From Actinoallomurus iriomotensis (GTDB taxonomy: Bacteria; Actinomycetota; Actinomycetes; Streptosporangiales; Streptosporangiaceae): a stretch of DNA of 59,991 bases. Of the stretch, positions 18,586 to 26,921 are shown piece after piece; position 1 is the first letter of the stretch; each line of letters begins with the position of its first letter. The notes below the pieces were generated by a model. It ran no database searches. It saw only the letters and a program-made list of their open reading frames with translations, and was not told the DNA's origin. The stretch is taken from the NCBI RefSeq assembly GCF_030269445.1, contig NZ_BSTJ01000024.1, positions 1 through 59,991 on the forward strand, given 5' to 3'. A program made the position numbers and the translations under genes.

Positions 18586-19878
18586 ATGCGCGGAGACCTG
18601 TCGGCCGTCACCGTCCACGCGACCGGCCGTCGCGTGGACCTGGTCCTGCCGAACACCGTGCCGATCGCCGAGCTGACGCCCACGATCGCCGAGCTGTGCG
18701 GCAGCGGTGAGGACGACGTCCGGCCGGCGGCGTGGACGCTGTCACGCGTCGGCCGGGAGCCGTTCTCGCTGAGCGCGACCCTGGCCGATGTGTCCGTGGT
18801 GGACGGCGAGGTGCTGCATCTCGTCGACCCGGGTGTCTGGACCTCGCCGATCCCGTCGCGGCTCGATGAGCCGGTCGTCTCCACGGCCACCGGTGATCGG
18901 GAGTGGTCCTCCCGGCGGTTGCTCGAACCGGTGCTCGGCGTGCTGAGCACGGCGCTGTCGCTCGGTGCGGCCGGGTTCGTCGCGGTGCGGCCGGCGCTGC
19001 GCCACGGCGCGGGGCCGGCGCTGCTGGCAGCGGTGGCCGCCGTTCTCGCCGCCGCCTATCTCCTGCCGGCCGGGGAACGCCGCCGGTTCGGCCGTCCCGC
19101 GTTGGCGGCCGGCGCCTGGGGACTGGCGGCCGTGGCCGGCTGGGCGCTGGCCGGTGGCCGGTTCGACGCCGCCGGTGGCTGCGGCGCCGCCATCGCGCTG
19201 GTCGTGACGGTCCTGGCGTCGGCATCCATGCTGGCGCCCGTGGTCCTCGGCGCGGCGCTGGCCGGCGCCTTCGGCACTGTGGGATTCCTGCTGGCCGCCC
19301 TGGGCCTGCGGCCGGTGCAGGCGGCCTCCCTGGTGGTCATGTCCGGTGCGGTCCTGGCGCGCTGTCTGCCCCGCCTGCTGAGCGACCGGCTGTCCCGCCG
19401 GACGGCCGGCGCGGAAGCGGGACGGGTGACGGAGTTCGCCCGCGCCTCGCGTTCGCTGCTGGTCTCGCTGACCTCGGGCTGCGTCGCCGCCGTCGTCGCG
19501 GGGTCCGTGCTGCTGGTCGCGGCCGGTGACCCGCTCACGATCGCGCTCGCCGCCGTGGCGGGCGGGATGCTCGCGCTTCGCGCGCTGACCTACCGTTTCG
19601 CCCGTGAGGCCGCGGCTCCGGCGATCGGCGCCTGTCTCACCCTGGTCGGCGCGCTGCTCGGCGTCGCGGTCACGGTGCCGGCCGCCGGTGCGGGCGCCCT
19701 GCTGCTGATCCTCGCCGGAGTGGGGACGGCACTGCTCACGTTCGTGCCACTCGGGGACGGCGTGCGGCGCACGACGATGTGGTGGACGCTGCTCGACGTC
19801 TGTGCCGCTCCGCTGACGCTCTATTCTCTCGGCGTCCTCGACGCCCTCAGCCGAAGCATGGGCGGCCTGTTCGGCTGA
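18586..19878 (+). CDS. eccD: EccD-type T7SS integral membrane protein
   Basis: 430 residues. Residues 1-90 form a ubiquitin-like (YukD-type) domain, including the strand RRVDLVLPNTVPIAELTPTI. Residues about 110-430 are a set of about ten or eleven hydrophobic helices. This ubiquitin-like plus polytopic layout is diagnostic of EccD, which lines the membrane pore of the ESX complex as a dimer. It starts 29 bp after the second WXG100 gene and is the last gene of the operon. No EccB, EccE or MycP gene follows, unlike mycobacterial loci. Confidence 0.88.
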   Translation: MRGDLSAVTVHATGRRVDLVLPNTVPIAELTPTIAELCGSGEDDVRPAAWTLSRVGREPFSLSATLADVSVVDGEVLHLVDPGVWTSPIPSRLDEPVVSTATGDREWSSRRLLEPVLGVLSTALSLGAAGFVAVRPALRHGAGPALLAAVAAVLAAAYLLPAGERRRFGRPALAAGAWGLAAVAGWALAGGRFDAAGGCGAAIALVVTVLASASMLAPVVLGAALAGAFGTVGFLLAALGLRPVQAASLVVMSGAVLARCLPRLLSDRLSRRTAGAEAGRVTEFARASRSLLVSLTSGCVAAVVAGSVLLVAAGDPLTIALAAVAGGMLALRALTYRFAREAAAPAIGACLTLVGALLGVAVTVPAAGAGALLLILAGVGTALLTFVPLGDGVRRTTMWWTLLDVCAAPLTLYSLGVLDALSRSMGGLFG

Positions 19879-19888
19879 GCGCCTCCCC

Positions 19889-20677
19889 TCAGCTCCAGAG
19901 GAACTCGGCCTGCGCGGCGGCCATGCGGTCGCAGGAGTCGTCCGCGCAGGCCTGGGCGGCCGCCTGGTCGGTGTACGGGCGCAGGTAGGTCATCTTCACC
20001 CACGCCGAACCGGTGCGGCGGTCCGGTGTGCCGATGGTGAAGGTCGCGGGCAGTTCGTACCAGCCCTGGTACTCCTGTTCCGCCACGTCGAAGGTCGCGA
20101 CGTTCGACGCGCTCCCCGCGGTCGAGGTGACCGTGACCCGCACCCACGCGCCGGCCTGGGCCTGCGGGATCCACAGGCGGACCTTGATCTGGTCCCACCG
20201 CGCGCCGCCCGCCGGCCGGCCGAGGTTCCACTCGTACCAGGCGTTCCGGTCGGTGGTGGTGCGCACCGGCCCGGTGTACTCCGGGTAGCCGCCGCTCGCG
20301 GCCGGGGACCACGCGCCGCCCGACGTCGAGCAGCACGCGCCGCCGGGGCCGGCGATCGCGTGGTTGGCGTAGGTGAGATCGCCGCCTCCGCTCTGCGGTG
20401 TCTGCTGGGGGGCCATCGACGCCTGTCCCGCCGGAGCCTGTCCGGCGGCGGGCTGCCCGGCCGTCGTCGCCGGACCTCGCGCCGTGCCCAGCGGGTCCTT
20501 CTTGATCTGGGGGATCACCGCGGCGGCGACGACCACGACGGCGGCGGCCGCCGCCGCGCCGAGCGCCGGCCCGAGCCGTACGCCCGGTCTGCGCACGTCG
20601 GACTCGACCGTCTCGGCGAAGGCCCAGCGGTCGACCGTCTCTTGGGAGGGGTCCTGCTGCGTCACGTGGCGCCTCAC
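19889..20677 (-). CDS. Single-pass membrane-anchored exported protein, function unknown
   Basis: 262 residues from GTG 20677; a second GTG at 20665 follows AGGCG and is equally possible. About 35 cytoplasmic residues, including a Glu/Asp-rich stretch, are followed by a transmembrane helix (LGAAAAAAVVVVAAAVI), an Ala/Pro/Gln-rich linker and a beta-rich extracellular domain. The latter has strands such as WYEWNL, WVRVTVTST and WYELPATF and four Cys, and looks like a jelly-roll or carbohydrate-binding fold. I do not recognise the family. It is convergent with EccD (10 bp apart) and ends the locus, so an accessory role in the envelope is possible but unproven. Confidence 0.75.
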   Translation of the reverse strand: MRRHVTQQDPSQETVDRWAFAETVESDVRRPGVRLGPALGAAAAAAVVVVAAAVIPQIKKDPLGTARGPATTAGQPAAGQAPAGQASMAPQQTPQSGGGDLTYANHAIAGPGGACCSTSGGAWSPAASGGYPEYTGPVRTTTDRNAWYEWNLGRPAGGARWDQIKVRLWIPQAQAGAWVRVTVTSTAGSASNVATFDVAEQEYQGWYELPATFTIGTPDRRTGSAWVKMTYLRPYTDQAAAQACADDSCDRMAAAQAEFLWS

Positions 20678-20724
20678 ATGCCTGCCGATGAGCGTTGCCC
20701 TCGCACCGTACGGGCCGGCGCGGT

Positions 20725-20746
20725 GCGTTCCGGCTCACCGGAACGC
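20725..20746. promoter_or_regulatory. Second copy of the GCGTTCC-N8-GGAACGC inverted repeat
   Basis: GCGTTCCGG and CCGGAACGC (9-bp arms, 4-bp centre) lie between the divergent membrane-anchored protein gene and wrbA, 47 bp from the former and 83 bp from the latter. Core sequence and 8-bp spacing equal those of the repeat at 17761-17794. It is a candidate operator or promoter-proximal hairpin. Confidence 0.5.
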
Positions 20747-20829
20747 GCACCCGCGGGACCGCGTCCGCCTCACATTCCGAGCGGCTGTGTCGTCGTAGTG
20801 CGGAGACGAACCGCGAAGGAAGGAAACCG

Positions 20830-21441
20830 ATGTTGGAACCGGTCAACGTCGCGATCATTTACTACAGCGCCACCGGCACGGTGCACGCCCTGGCGCGAGC
20901 CGCCGCCGAGGGCGCGGAGAAGGCCGGTGCGCACGTGCGGCTGCGCAAGGTCGCCGAGGTGGCCCCGCCGGAGGCGATCAGCGCCAACCCGGCCTGGGCC
21001 GAGCACGTACGGGACACCGCCGACGTCGCCGAGGCCCGCCTCGACGACCTGGAGTGGGCCGACGCGATGCTGTTCGGCACCCCCACCCGCTTCGGCAACC
21101 CGGCCGGCCAGCTCAGGGCGTTCCTCGACACCACCGGTCCACTGTGGTTCCAGGGCAAGCTCGCGGACAAGGTGTACTCGGCGTTCACCGCCTCCAACAC
21201 CGCCCACGGAGGGCAGGAGTCCACCCTCCTGGCGCTGGGGAACACCTTCTACCACTGGGGCGGCATCATCGTGCCACCCGGTTACACCGACCCTGTCCAG
21301 TTCCAGTCGGGCAATCCCTACGGCACCTCCCACGTCGCCGGCGACGGTCCGCCCGGCGAGGTGGTCCTGCGGGCGGCCCGGCACCAGGCCCGTCGCGTCG
21401 TCGACACCGCCGCGTCGCTCAAGGCGGGCCGCGCCGCCTGA
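20830..21441 (+). CDS. wrbA: WrbA-type NAD(P)H:quinone oxidoreductase
   Basis: 203 residues. The flavodoxin-fold signature IIYYSATGTVHALARAAAEG at residues 9-28 binds the FMN phosphate. GTPTRFGNPAGQLRAFLD at about 79-96 and a TLLALGNTFYHWGG segment near 135-148 are typical of WrbA, which catalyses two-electron reduction of quinones. The ATG at 20830 is preceded by AAGGAAGGAAACC. It is a single gene, divergent from the membrane-anchored protein, with one of the two shared inverted repeats in its upstream region. Confidence 0.9.
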   Translation: MLEPVNVAIIYYSATGTVHALARAAAEGAEKAGAHVRLRKVAEVAPPEAISANPAWAEHVRDTADVAEARLDDLEWADAMLFGTPTRFGNPAGQLRAFLDTTGPLWFQGKLADKVYSAFTASNTAHGGQESTLLALGNTFYHWGGIIVPPGYTDPVQFQSGNPYGTSHVAGDGPPGEVVLRAARHQARRVVDTAASLKAGRAA

Positions 21442-21510
21442 CGCGGATTTGCCGGAGTAGGCCGCGTATCGGGGGTTGCACCGGCGCGGACGCGTTGGGA
21501 TGGTCGCGGC

Positions 21511-23010
21511 ATGACGACCGTACGGGCGAGGACGCCGGTCGGCGCGGGGCGGCCCGGGTTCGCGACCGGGCCCGTGGCGGTCGTGGTCGTCGGGCTCGCC
21601 GCCGTGCTCAGCGCGTTGTCCCCCCGGTACGGATTCCACCGTGACGAGCTGTACTTTCTCGTCGCCGGCGGGCATCCCGCGTGGGGGTACGTCGACCAGC
21701 CGCCGCTGACGCCGCTCGTCGCGAGGGCCGCCACGGCGCTGTTCGGGGACACCCCCGCCGGGCTGCGCGTCGTCGCGACTCTCGCGTCCGCCGCCAGCGT
21801 GCTGGTCACCGCGCTCATCGCACGGGAGCTGAACGGGGGACGGCGGGCGCAGGTGTTCGCCGCGCTGGCCGCGGCGGTGTCCGGGTTCGTCCTCGCGGTC
21901 GGGCACATGGTCTCGACGACGACGTTCGACCTGCTCGCCTGGCTGCTGGTCGCGTGGCTGGCGCTCGGGCTGATGCGTACGGGCGGCGGCCGCCGGTGGC
22001 TCGGGCTCGGGGTCGTCGTGGGGCTCGCCCTGCTGAACAAGTATCTGGTCGGCATGCTCGCGGCCGCCCTGCTCCTCGCGGTGCTCGCCGTCGGGCCGCG
22101 CGGCGCGCTGCGCGGCCGGTGGCCGGTCATCGGAGTGCTCGTCGCGGCCGTCATCGCCGCGCCGAACCTGTGGTGGCAGGCCACGCACGGCTGGCCGCAG
22201 CTCACCGTGGCCGGGGGCATCAGCGCCGACGACGGCGCGGAGAACCGCGTGCTGTTCGTGCCGATGCAGATCGTCTACCTGTCGCCGTTCCTCGTCCCGG
22301 TCTGGATCGCCGGGATCCGGCGCCTGTGGCGTGACCCGGAGCTGCGGTGGGCCCGCGCGATGGTCGTGGCGTACCCGGTGCTCTGCGTCCTCGTCCTGGC
22401 GTCCGGCGGCAAGCCGTACTACGCACTTCCGGTGCTCCTCGTGCTGACCGCCGCCGGCTGCGAGCCGCTGGCGCGATGGACGCGCGGCCGCCCGCGTACC
22501 GCCGTCGTCGTGGTCGCGGGTGTCCTGGCGGCCGCCACGTCCGCGCTCGTCACCCTGCCGCTGCTGCCGACGAGCGCGCTGTCGGCGGTGAACGGGATCA
22601 ACAAGGAACAGGGCGAGCAGGTCGGCTGGCAGGCGCTGACCTCGGCCGTCGCGACGCAGTGGTCCGCGATCCCTCCGGCGGAGCGTGCCCACGCGGTGAT
22701 CTTCGCGGAGAACTACGGCGAGCACGGGGCGATCGCGCGGTACGGGCCGCGGCACGGCCTGCCGGTGCCGTACTCGGGCCACATGAGCGACTTCGACTGG
22801 GGACCGCCGCCGGACTCCGCGACCGGCCCGGTGGTGCTGGTGTACCAGGACGGCGACCGGAACATCGGCCGGTACTTCACCGGCTGCCGGGCCGGGAGCC
22901 GCGTGGACACCGGCACCGACAACGAGGAGCGGGGCGCGCACGTCGACCTGTGCTCCGGCAGTACCGCACCCTGGTCGGTGATCTGGCCGCGCCTGCGGCA
23001 CTACTACTGA
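21511..23010 (+). CDS. GT39/ArnT-type membrane glycosyltransferase
   Basis: 499 residues with about ten transmembrane helices in the first 370 residues and a soluble C-terminal part. HRDELYF near residue 44 carries the acidic pair found after the first membrane helix of GT-C enzymes such as PMT and ArnT. Such enzymes move sugars from lipid-linked donors (for example polyprenyl-phosphate mannose) to proteins or lipids on the outer face of the membrane. The actual donor and acceptor cannot be read from the sequence. It overlaps the convergent SGNH gene by 7 bp at the stop codons. Confidence 0.85.
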   Translation: MTTVRARTPVGAGRPGFATGPVAVVVVGLAAVLSALSPRYGFHRDELYFLVAGGHPAWGYVDQPPLTPLVARAATALFGDTPAGLRVVATLASAASVLVTALIARELNGGRRAQVFAALAAAVSGFVLAVGHMVSTTTFDLLAWLLVAWLALGLMRTGGGRRWLGLGVVVGLALLNKYLVGMLAAALLLAVLAVGPRGALRGRWPVIGVLVAAVIAAPNLWWQATHGWPQLTVAGGISADDGAENRVLFVPMQIVYLSPFLVPVWIAGIRRLWRDPELRWARAMVVAYPVLCVLVLASGGKPYYALPVLLVLTAAGCEPLARWTRGRPRTAVVVVAGVLAAATSALVTLPLLPTSALSAVNGINKEQGEQVGWQALTSAVATQWSAIPPAERAHAVIFAENYGEHGAIARYGPRHGLPVPYSGHMSDFDWGPPPDSATGPVVLVYQDGDRNIGRYFTGCRAGSRVDTGTDNEERGAHVDLCSGSTAPWSVIWPRLRHYY

Positions 23011-23882
23011 GGACCGGCCACCGGCTCGCGTCGGTAATCACCGGCGAGCGACGGCAGCACCTGGGCGAGCTCGGCGTGCACCCGCTCGTCGAGCCGTACG
23101 GTCTGGTCGCGGAGCCGGTGCCAGGCCTCGGTGAGCACCAGCCGGGTCAGGCCGGGCAGCAGGTCGCGCGCGCGGCGGGCCATCCAGCAGGTTCCCTCGG
23201 TGGCGAGCCAGTGCGCCTGGGCGCGCAGGCTCGGCGGCGGGTTGGACGGCTCGGGTTCGGGCAGCCGCCACAGCGGCACACCGCGGTCGGCCAGGCCGTC
23301 GGCGAACAGGCCGGCCAGGAGCCGGTGCCCGCGCTCGCTCGGGTGGATGCGGTCGACGCCCCACATCGCCGGGTCGTACAGGGACGGGTGCCCGGCCAGG
23401 TCGAGGTGGACCGTCTCGTACGCGGACGCGAGGTGCCCGACGACCGCGTTGACCGCCTGGATCCGCCGTGCCAGCGGCCGGCGGACGACCTCGGGGACCC
23501 GCAGCATCCGGCCGGGGTCGGGCAGGCTCGCGGTGAGCACCACGGCGCCGGACCGGCGCAACGCCACGACGGTCCGCTCCAGGCGGGCGGCGATCGGCGC
23601 GATCGCGAAGTCGCTGCGCAGGGTGTCGTTGACGCCCACGAGCACCGAGGCGTACGCGGGCCGCCGGGCGAGCGCGCGGGGAAGCTGGTCGGTGACCACG
23701 TCCTCGACCAGGGCGCCGCAGCGTGCGTGGTTGTCCAGCGCCAGGCCGCCGGGCGGCGCGATCGCCTGGCCCAGCAACACCGCCCAGCCGCGCCAGCCGC
23801 CCTGCGGCAGCGGATCGCCGAGGCCGACCGTCACCGAGTCGCCGAGCGCCGCGAACCGCACCGGCTCCGGGGTGCCCCTCAT
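23004..23882 (-). CDS. SGNH/GDSL-type hydrolase
   Basis: 292 residues. Block I FAALGDSVTVG carries the nucleophilic Ser, VLVGVNDTL carries the block III Asn, and DRIHPSERGH carries the catalytic Asp and His. There is no signal peptide, so it acts in the cytoplasm on small esters. The ATG at 23882 forms an ATGA overlap with the stop of the upstream glycosyltransferase (TGA 23879-23881), so the two are translationally coupled. A longer upstream reading frame is a shadow of that gene. The last 80 residues are helical and Arg-rich and extend past the core fold. Confidence 0.87.
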   Translation of the reverse strand: MRGTPEPVRFAALGDSVTVGLGDPLPQGGWRGWAVLLGQAIAPPGGLALDNHARCGALVEDVVTDQLPRALARRPAYASVLVGVNDTLRSDFAIAPIAARLERTVVALRRSGAVVLTASLPDPGRMLRVPEVVRRPLARRIQAVNAVVGHLASAYETVHLDLAGHPSLYDPAMWGVDRIHPSERGHRLLAGLFADGLADRGVPLWRLPEPEPSNPPPSLRAQAHWLATEGTCWMARRARDLLPGLTRLVLTEAWHRLRDQTVRLDERVHAELAQVLPSLAGDYRREPVAGPQ

Positions 23883-24997
23883 CGCGGAGTTCCGTGCGCC
23901 CGGAGGAACCCGTCGACCGCGGTCTGCCAGTCGAAACGCGTCGCCTGTTCGCGGGCGACGCGTCGGCGGCGCGACGGGTCCCGGGCCAGGAGCCGTTCGA
24001 CCGCGTCGGCGTAGGAGACCGGGTCGTCCTCGGCCGTGAGCCCGGCGCACCCGATCACCTCGGGCAGCGCGCTCTCGCCGCTCACGACGACCGGGGTGCC
24101 TGCGGCGAGCGCCTCCAGCGCGGCCAGCCCGAACGTCTCGACCGGGCCGGGCGCGACGGCGACGTCGGCGGTGGCGAGCAGCCGGGCGAGCAGGACGCGG
24201 TCGGCCACATGGCCGAGGAACCGTACCGGCAGCCCGTCCGCCTTCGCCTCAAGTGATCGACGCCGCGGGCCGTCGCCGATCACGACGAGCGTGGCCGGCA
24301 CGCCCCGGCGGCGCAGCTCGGCCAGCGCGCCGATCGGCCGGTCGGGCCGCTTCTCCGGCGACAGCCGGCCGCAGTGCACCAGCAGCGGCCCGCCGGGCCC
24401 GGCCAGCACGGACCGTAGCCTCGCGTCGTACCGGTCGGGTGAGAAGGTCTCCAGGTCGACGCCGAGGGGCACGCGGACGACATTCGGCACGGCCAGCCGA
24501 CGGAACTCCGCGGCGGCCCACCTCGTGGTGCAGACGACGACGTCGTAGGAATCGGCGGTGGCGCGGTTCATCCGGTCGGCGAGCCGCTCCGCGGGCAGTC
24601 CCGGCGGCCCGAGCAGGCGCAGCAGCCCGTCGAGCCCCTCGTGGGAGACCATCATCGACCGGACACCGTGCGCGGCCGCCCACTCTCCGGTCCACCGCAG
24701 GGTCGTACGGTCGGAGACCTCCAGCCGGTCCGGCTCCAGCTTCTCCAGCAGCCGCCGCAGCCTCCGGCGGGCGGTGATGACCCGGTAGCCGCCGGTGCCG
24801 GGCACGAGCGGTCCGGGGATCGTGATGATCCGCCCCTGTTCGTTCCATTCGTCCCGGTGCCGCGGACCGGGCATGATCAGCACCGGATCGTGCCCGGCCC
24901 GCACGTAGCCCGCGCCGAGCTCCCGCAGGGCGGTCCGCAGGCCACCGGAATGGGGCGCGACGGCATTGGCCAGCCGCACCACTCTGACGCCTCCCAC
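23879..24997 (-). CDS. GT4-family glycosyltransferase
   Basis: 372 residues in a GT-B fold. The N-terminal half has NAVAPHSGGLRTALRELGAGY, the Gly-rich acceptor-side loop. The C-terminal half has HCGRLSPEKRPD and the E-x7-E motif region VAPGPVETFGLAALEALAAGTPVV, which binds the nucleotide sugar. It is closest in style to mannosyltransferases of the PimB/MgtA type, but the sugar cannot be assigned. It forms an operon with the SGNH hydrolase through an ATGA overlap. Together with the nearby GT39 gene it suggests a small envelope glycan module. Confidence 0.88.
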   Translation of the reverse strand: MGGVRVVRLANAVAPHSGGLRTALRELGAGYVRAGHDPVLIMPGPRHRDEWNEQGRIITIPGPLVPGTGGYRVITARRRLRRLLEKLEPDRLEVSDRTTLRWTGEWAAAHGVRSMMVSHEGLDGLLRLLGPPGLPAERLADRMNRATADSYDVVVCTTRWAAAEFRRLAVPNVVRVPLGVDLETFSPDRYDARLRSVLAGPGGPLLVHCGRLSPEKRPDRPIGALAELRRRGVPATLVVIGDGPRRRSLEAKADGLPVRFLGHVADRVLLARLLATADVAVAPGPVETFGLAALEALAAGTPVVVSGESALPEVIGCAGLTAEDDPVSYADAVERLLARDPSRRRRVAREQATRFDWQTAVDGFLRAHGTPR

Positions 24998-25078
24998 GCT
25001 CGTACGATCGCCCGGGCGACCGACCTGCGCCGCAACCCCGCGTAACCGGAACGCGAATCTTGTCCGACGGCGCGGCTT

Positions 25079-26305
25079 TCAGGACGCCCGCTCGGTGAAC
25101 ACGCGGTCGGCGAGGGCGACGAGCACGGCGGAGGCCGTGACGGCGGCGGCGAGCAGGAGCAGGACGCGCCCGCCGAGCCCGGCCGCGATCCCGGTGAGAG
25201 CCGCGCCGGCGGAGGACACCGCGATCTTCAGCCCGGCGCTGGTGACGAACACCTGGGCGTGCGCCGACGGCGGCGCGTACCGCGTGCGCGCGGCGAGGGT
25301 GGCGGTGAACGACGTGGCGATGCCGACCCCGATGAAGGCGAACCCGGCCAGGGCGAACCCGTACGCCGGGGCGGCGGCGCACAGCGCCGTCGCGACGGCC
25401 AGCAGCGTGAAGAGCCGCCGGGCCAGGGCGTCGGGATCCGCGCGCAGCGGAAAGACGGTGACGAGCAGCGCGCCGGCGAGGTTGCCCAGCCCGAGCGCCA
25501 CGGTCAGCGTCGCGCCCGCGCCCGGCCGGTCGCTGAGGTGCGGGCCGAACAGCGCGGCGATCACCGGCAGGGCGCCCAGCGCCAGCGCGGAGAGCAGCGT
25601 CATGATGGTCACCCGCCGCAGCCCGGCGTGCGCGGTGAGGACGCGGAGCCCGGCCCGCATGCCGTACGCCCCGTCCGGGACGCGGGTGCGGCCGGAGGCG
25701 GGTCCGCGCGGCAGCGTCAGCGTGAGGACGGCGCCGGCCGCCGCCGCACCGGCGAGGCCGAAGACGGCGGACAGCGGCCCGGAGAGCGCGGCCAGCCCCG
25801 CCACCACGGCCGGCCCCGCCGTCCCGCCGATGCTGTAGGTCAGCGCGTCCCACCCCTGCGGCCGCCCATCCGCCCGCCCGCCGACGATCGCGGGCAGTCT
25901 GCTGCTCAGGCCGCCGGTCAGCAGCGGTCCGCAGCAGCCCGCCACGGCGACCGCGCCGACCGCCGGCGCGAGCGGGAGCCGGCCCAGCGCGACCGCGCCG
26001 GCCGCGAGCGCGGCGGCGTAGAGGAGGTACGCCCCGGCGAGCAGCCGCCGCGCGTCCCGCGCCCGCTCCAGGCGGCGGGCCGTCCAGGGGCCCAGCAGGT
26101 GGGGAGCGCTCAGCGCCGCGGCGAGGACGCCTCCGGCCGCGGGAGCGCCGTCGCCCAGTCCGGTGCCCGGGTCGACGGCCAGCAGGACCAGTCCCACCGA
26201 CGCGCCCGAGTCGGCGCCGCGGACCAGGGCCGCCGCCACCAGGTAGCGCACCAGCCCGGCGGCACGGCCTCGCCGACGCTCGGTCGCCCGCTCGGCGATC
26301 GCCAC
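25079..26305 (-). CDS. MFS transporter, drug-exporter type
   Basis: 408 residues with about twelve hydrophobic helices. The GTG at 26305 is chosen because GAGGAGG lies 7 bases upstream; the frame continues to an ATG at 26368, but that would place the start inside the neighbour's operator. Internal pseudo-symmetry is visible. The substrate is unknown. It is divergent from a CGNR-type regulator across 79 bp that contain a perfect inverted repeat, the classic arrangement of an exporter controlled by its neighbour. Confidence 0.85.
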   Translation of the reverse strand: MAIAERATERRRGRAAGLVRYLVAAALVRGADSGASVGLVLLAVDPGTGLGDGAPAAGGVLAAALSAPHLLGPWTARRLERARDARRLLAGAYLLYAAALAAGAVALGRLPLAPAVGAVAVAGCCGPLLTGGLSSRLPAIVGGRADGRPQGWDALTYSIGGTAGPAVVAGLAALSGPLSAVFGLAGAAAAGAVLTLTLPRGPASGRTRVPDGAYGMRAGLRVLTAHAGLRRVTIMTLLSALALGALPVIAALFGPHLSDRPGAGATLTVALGLGNLAGALLVTVFPLRADPDALARRLFTLLAVATALCAAAPAYGFALAGFAFIGVGIATSFTATLAARTRYAPPSAHAQVFVTSAGLKIAVSSAGAALTGIAAGLGGRVLLLLAAAVTASAVLVALADRVFTERAS

Positions 26306-26328
26306 CCGGCACCTCCTCGCGTCACCCC

Positions 26329-26376
26329 ATTGACCGGTGACGCCCACCTTGCCCCGTGACCGCGTCACCGGTCAAT
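26329..26376. promoter_or_regulatory. Operator-like inverted repeats between MFS and CGNR regulator genes
   Basis: ATTGACCGGTGACGC (26329-26343) and GCGTCACCGGTCAAT (26362-26376) are perfect 15-bp inverted repeats, with centres 33 bp (three helical turns) apart. Nested inside is GTGAC-CGC-GTCAC (26356-26368). The sites cover the space between both start codons, so one bound protein could control both genes. Confidence 0.7.
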
Positions 26377-26384
26377 ATGGTGAT

Positions 26385-26921
26385 GTGTTCTTCTTCCTGA
26401 GCGGTCGGCCGTGCCTGGACCTGACGACGACACTTCAGGTACGCCACCGCGAGCACCCGGTCGAGACGCTGAACACCCCGTCGGACGTGCGTGACTGGAT
26501 CGCACAGGCCGGGCTGACCGGGCCGGTGGACGTCGACGACGCCGGCCTTGAGCAGACCCGGGAGCTGCGCGAGACGATCCATCGCCTCTGTCGTGCGGCC
26601 CTGACGGCCACGGCCCCGGCGCCCGGCGACGTCGCGTCGCTCAACGCCACCGCCGCCCGTCCGCCGCTGGTGCCGCGCCTGGCCGACGGGTCCGTACGCC
26701 ACGAGGGCGACCTCTCCCAGGCGCTGTCGACGCTCGCCCGCGACGCGATCGACCTGCTCGCCGGCCCGTACGCCGGCCGCATCCGCGAGTGCGCACACCC
26801 CGACTGCAGCCGCCTCTACCTGGACGCCTCACACGCGGGCCGCCGCCGCTGGTGCGGCATGACCGCCTGCGGAAACCGCTCGAAGTCGGCCGCCTACCGC
26901 CGGCGCCAGACGAGCCGTTAG
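26385..26921 (+). CDS. ABATE/CGNR zinc-finger transcriptional regulator
   Basis: 178 residues. FLSGRPCLDLTTTL at the start is the ABATE ligand-binding-like domain entry. The C-terminal RECAHPDCSRLYLD followed by RRRWCGMTACGNRSK is the CGNR zinc finger, a DNA-binding element with four Cys ligands. GTG at 26385 is the first start in phase with the domain and has no clear ribosome site, so translation may be leaderless from a promoter inside the operator. It probably regulates itself and the divergent MFS gene. The stop overlaps the convergent phosphoesterase stop by 4 bp. Confidence 0.88.
   Translation: MFFFLSGRPCLDLTTTLQVRHREHPVETLNTPSDVRDWIAQAGLTGPVDVDDAGLEQTRELRETIHRLCRAALTATAPAPGDVASLNATAARPPLVPRLADGSVRHEGDLSQALSTLARDAIDLLAGPYAGRIRECAHPDCSRLYLDASHAGRRRWCGMTACGNRSKSAAYRRRQTSR

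Noticed and set aside
20770-23001. 743-codon minus-strand frame
   Set aside because: Covers wrbA and the GT39 gene on the other strand, both with clear family motifs.
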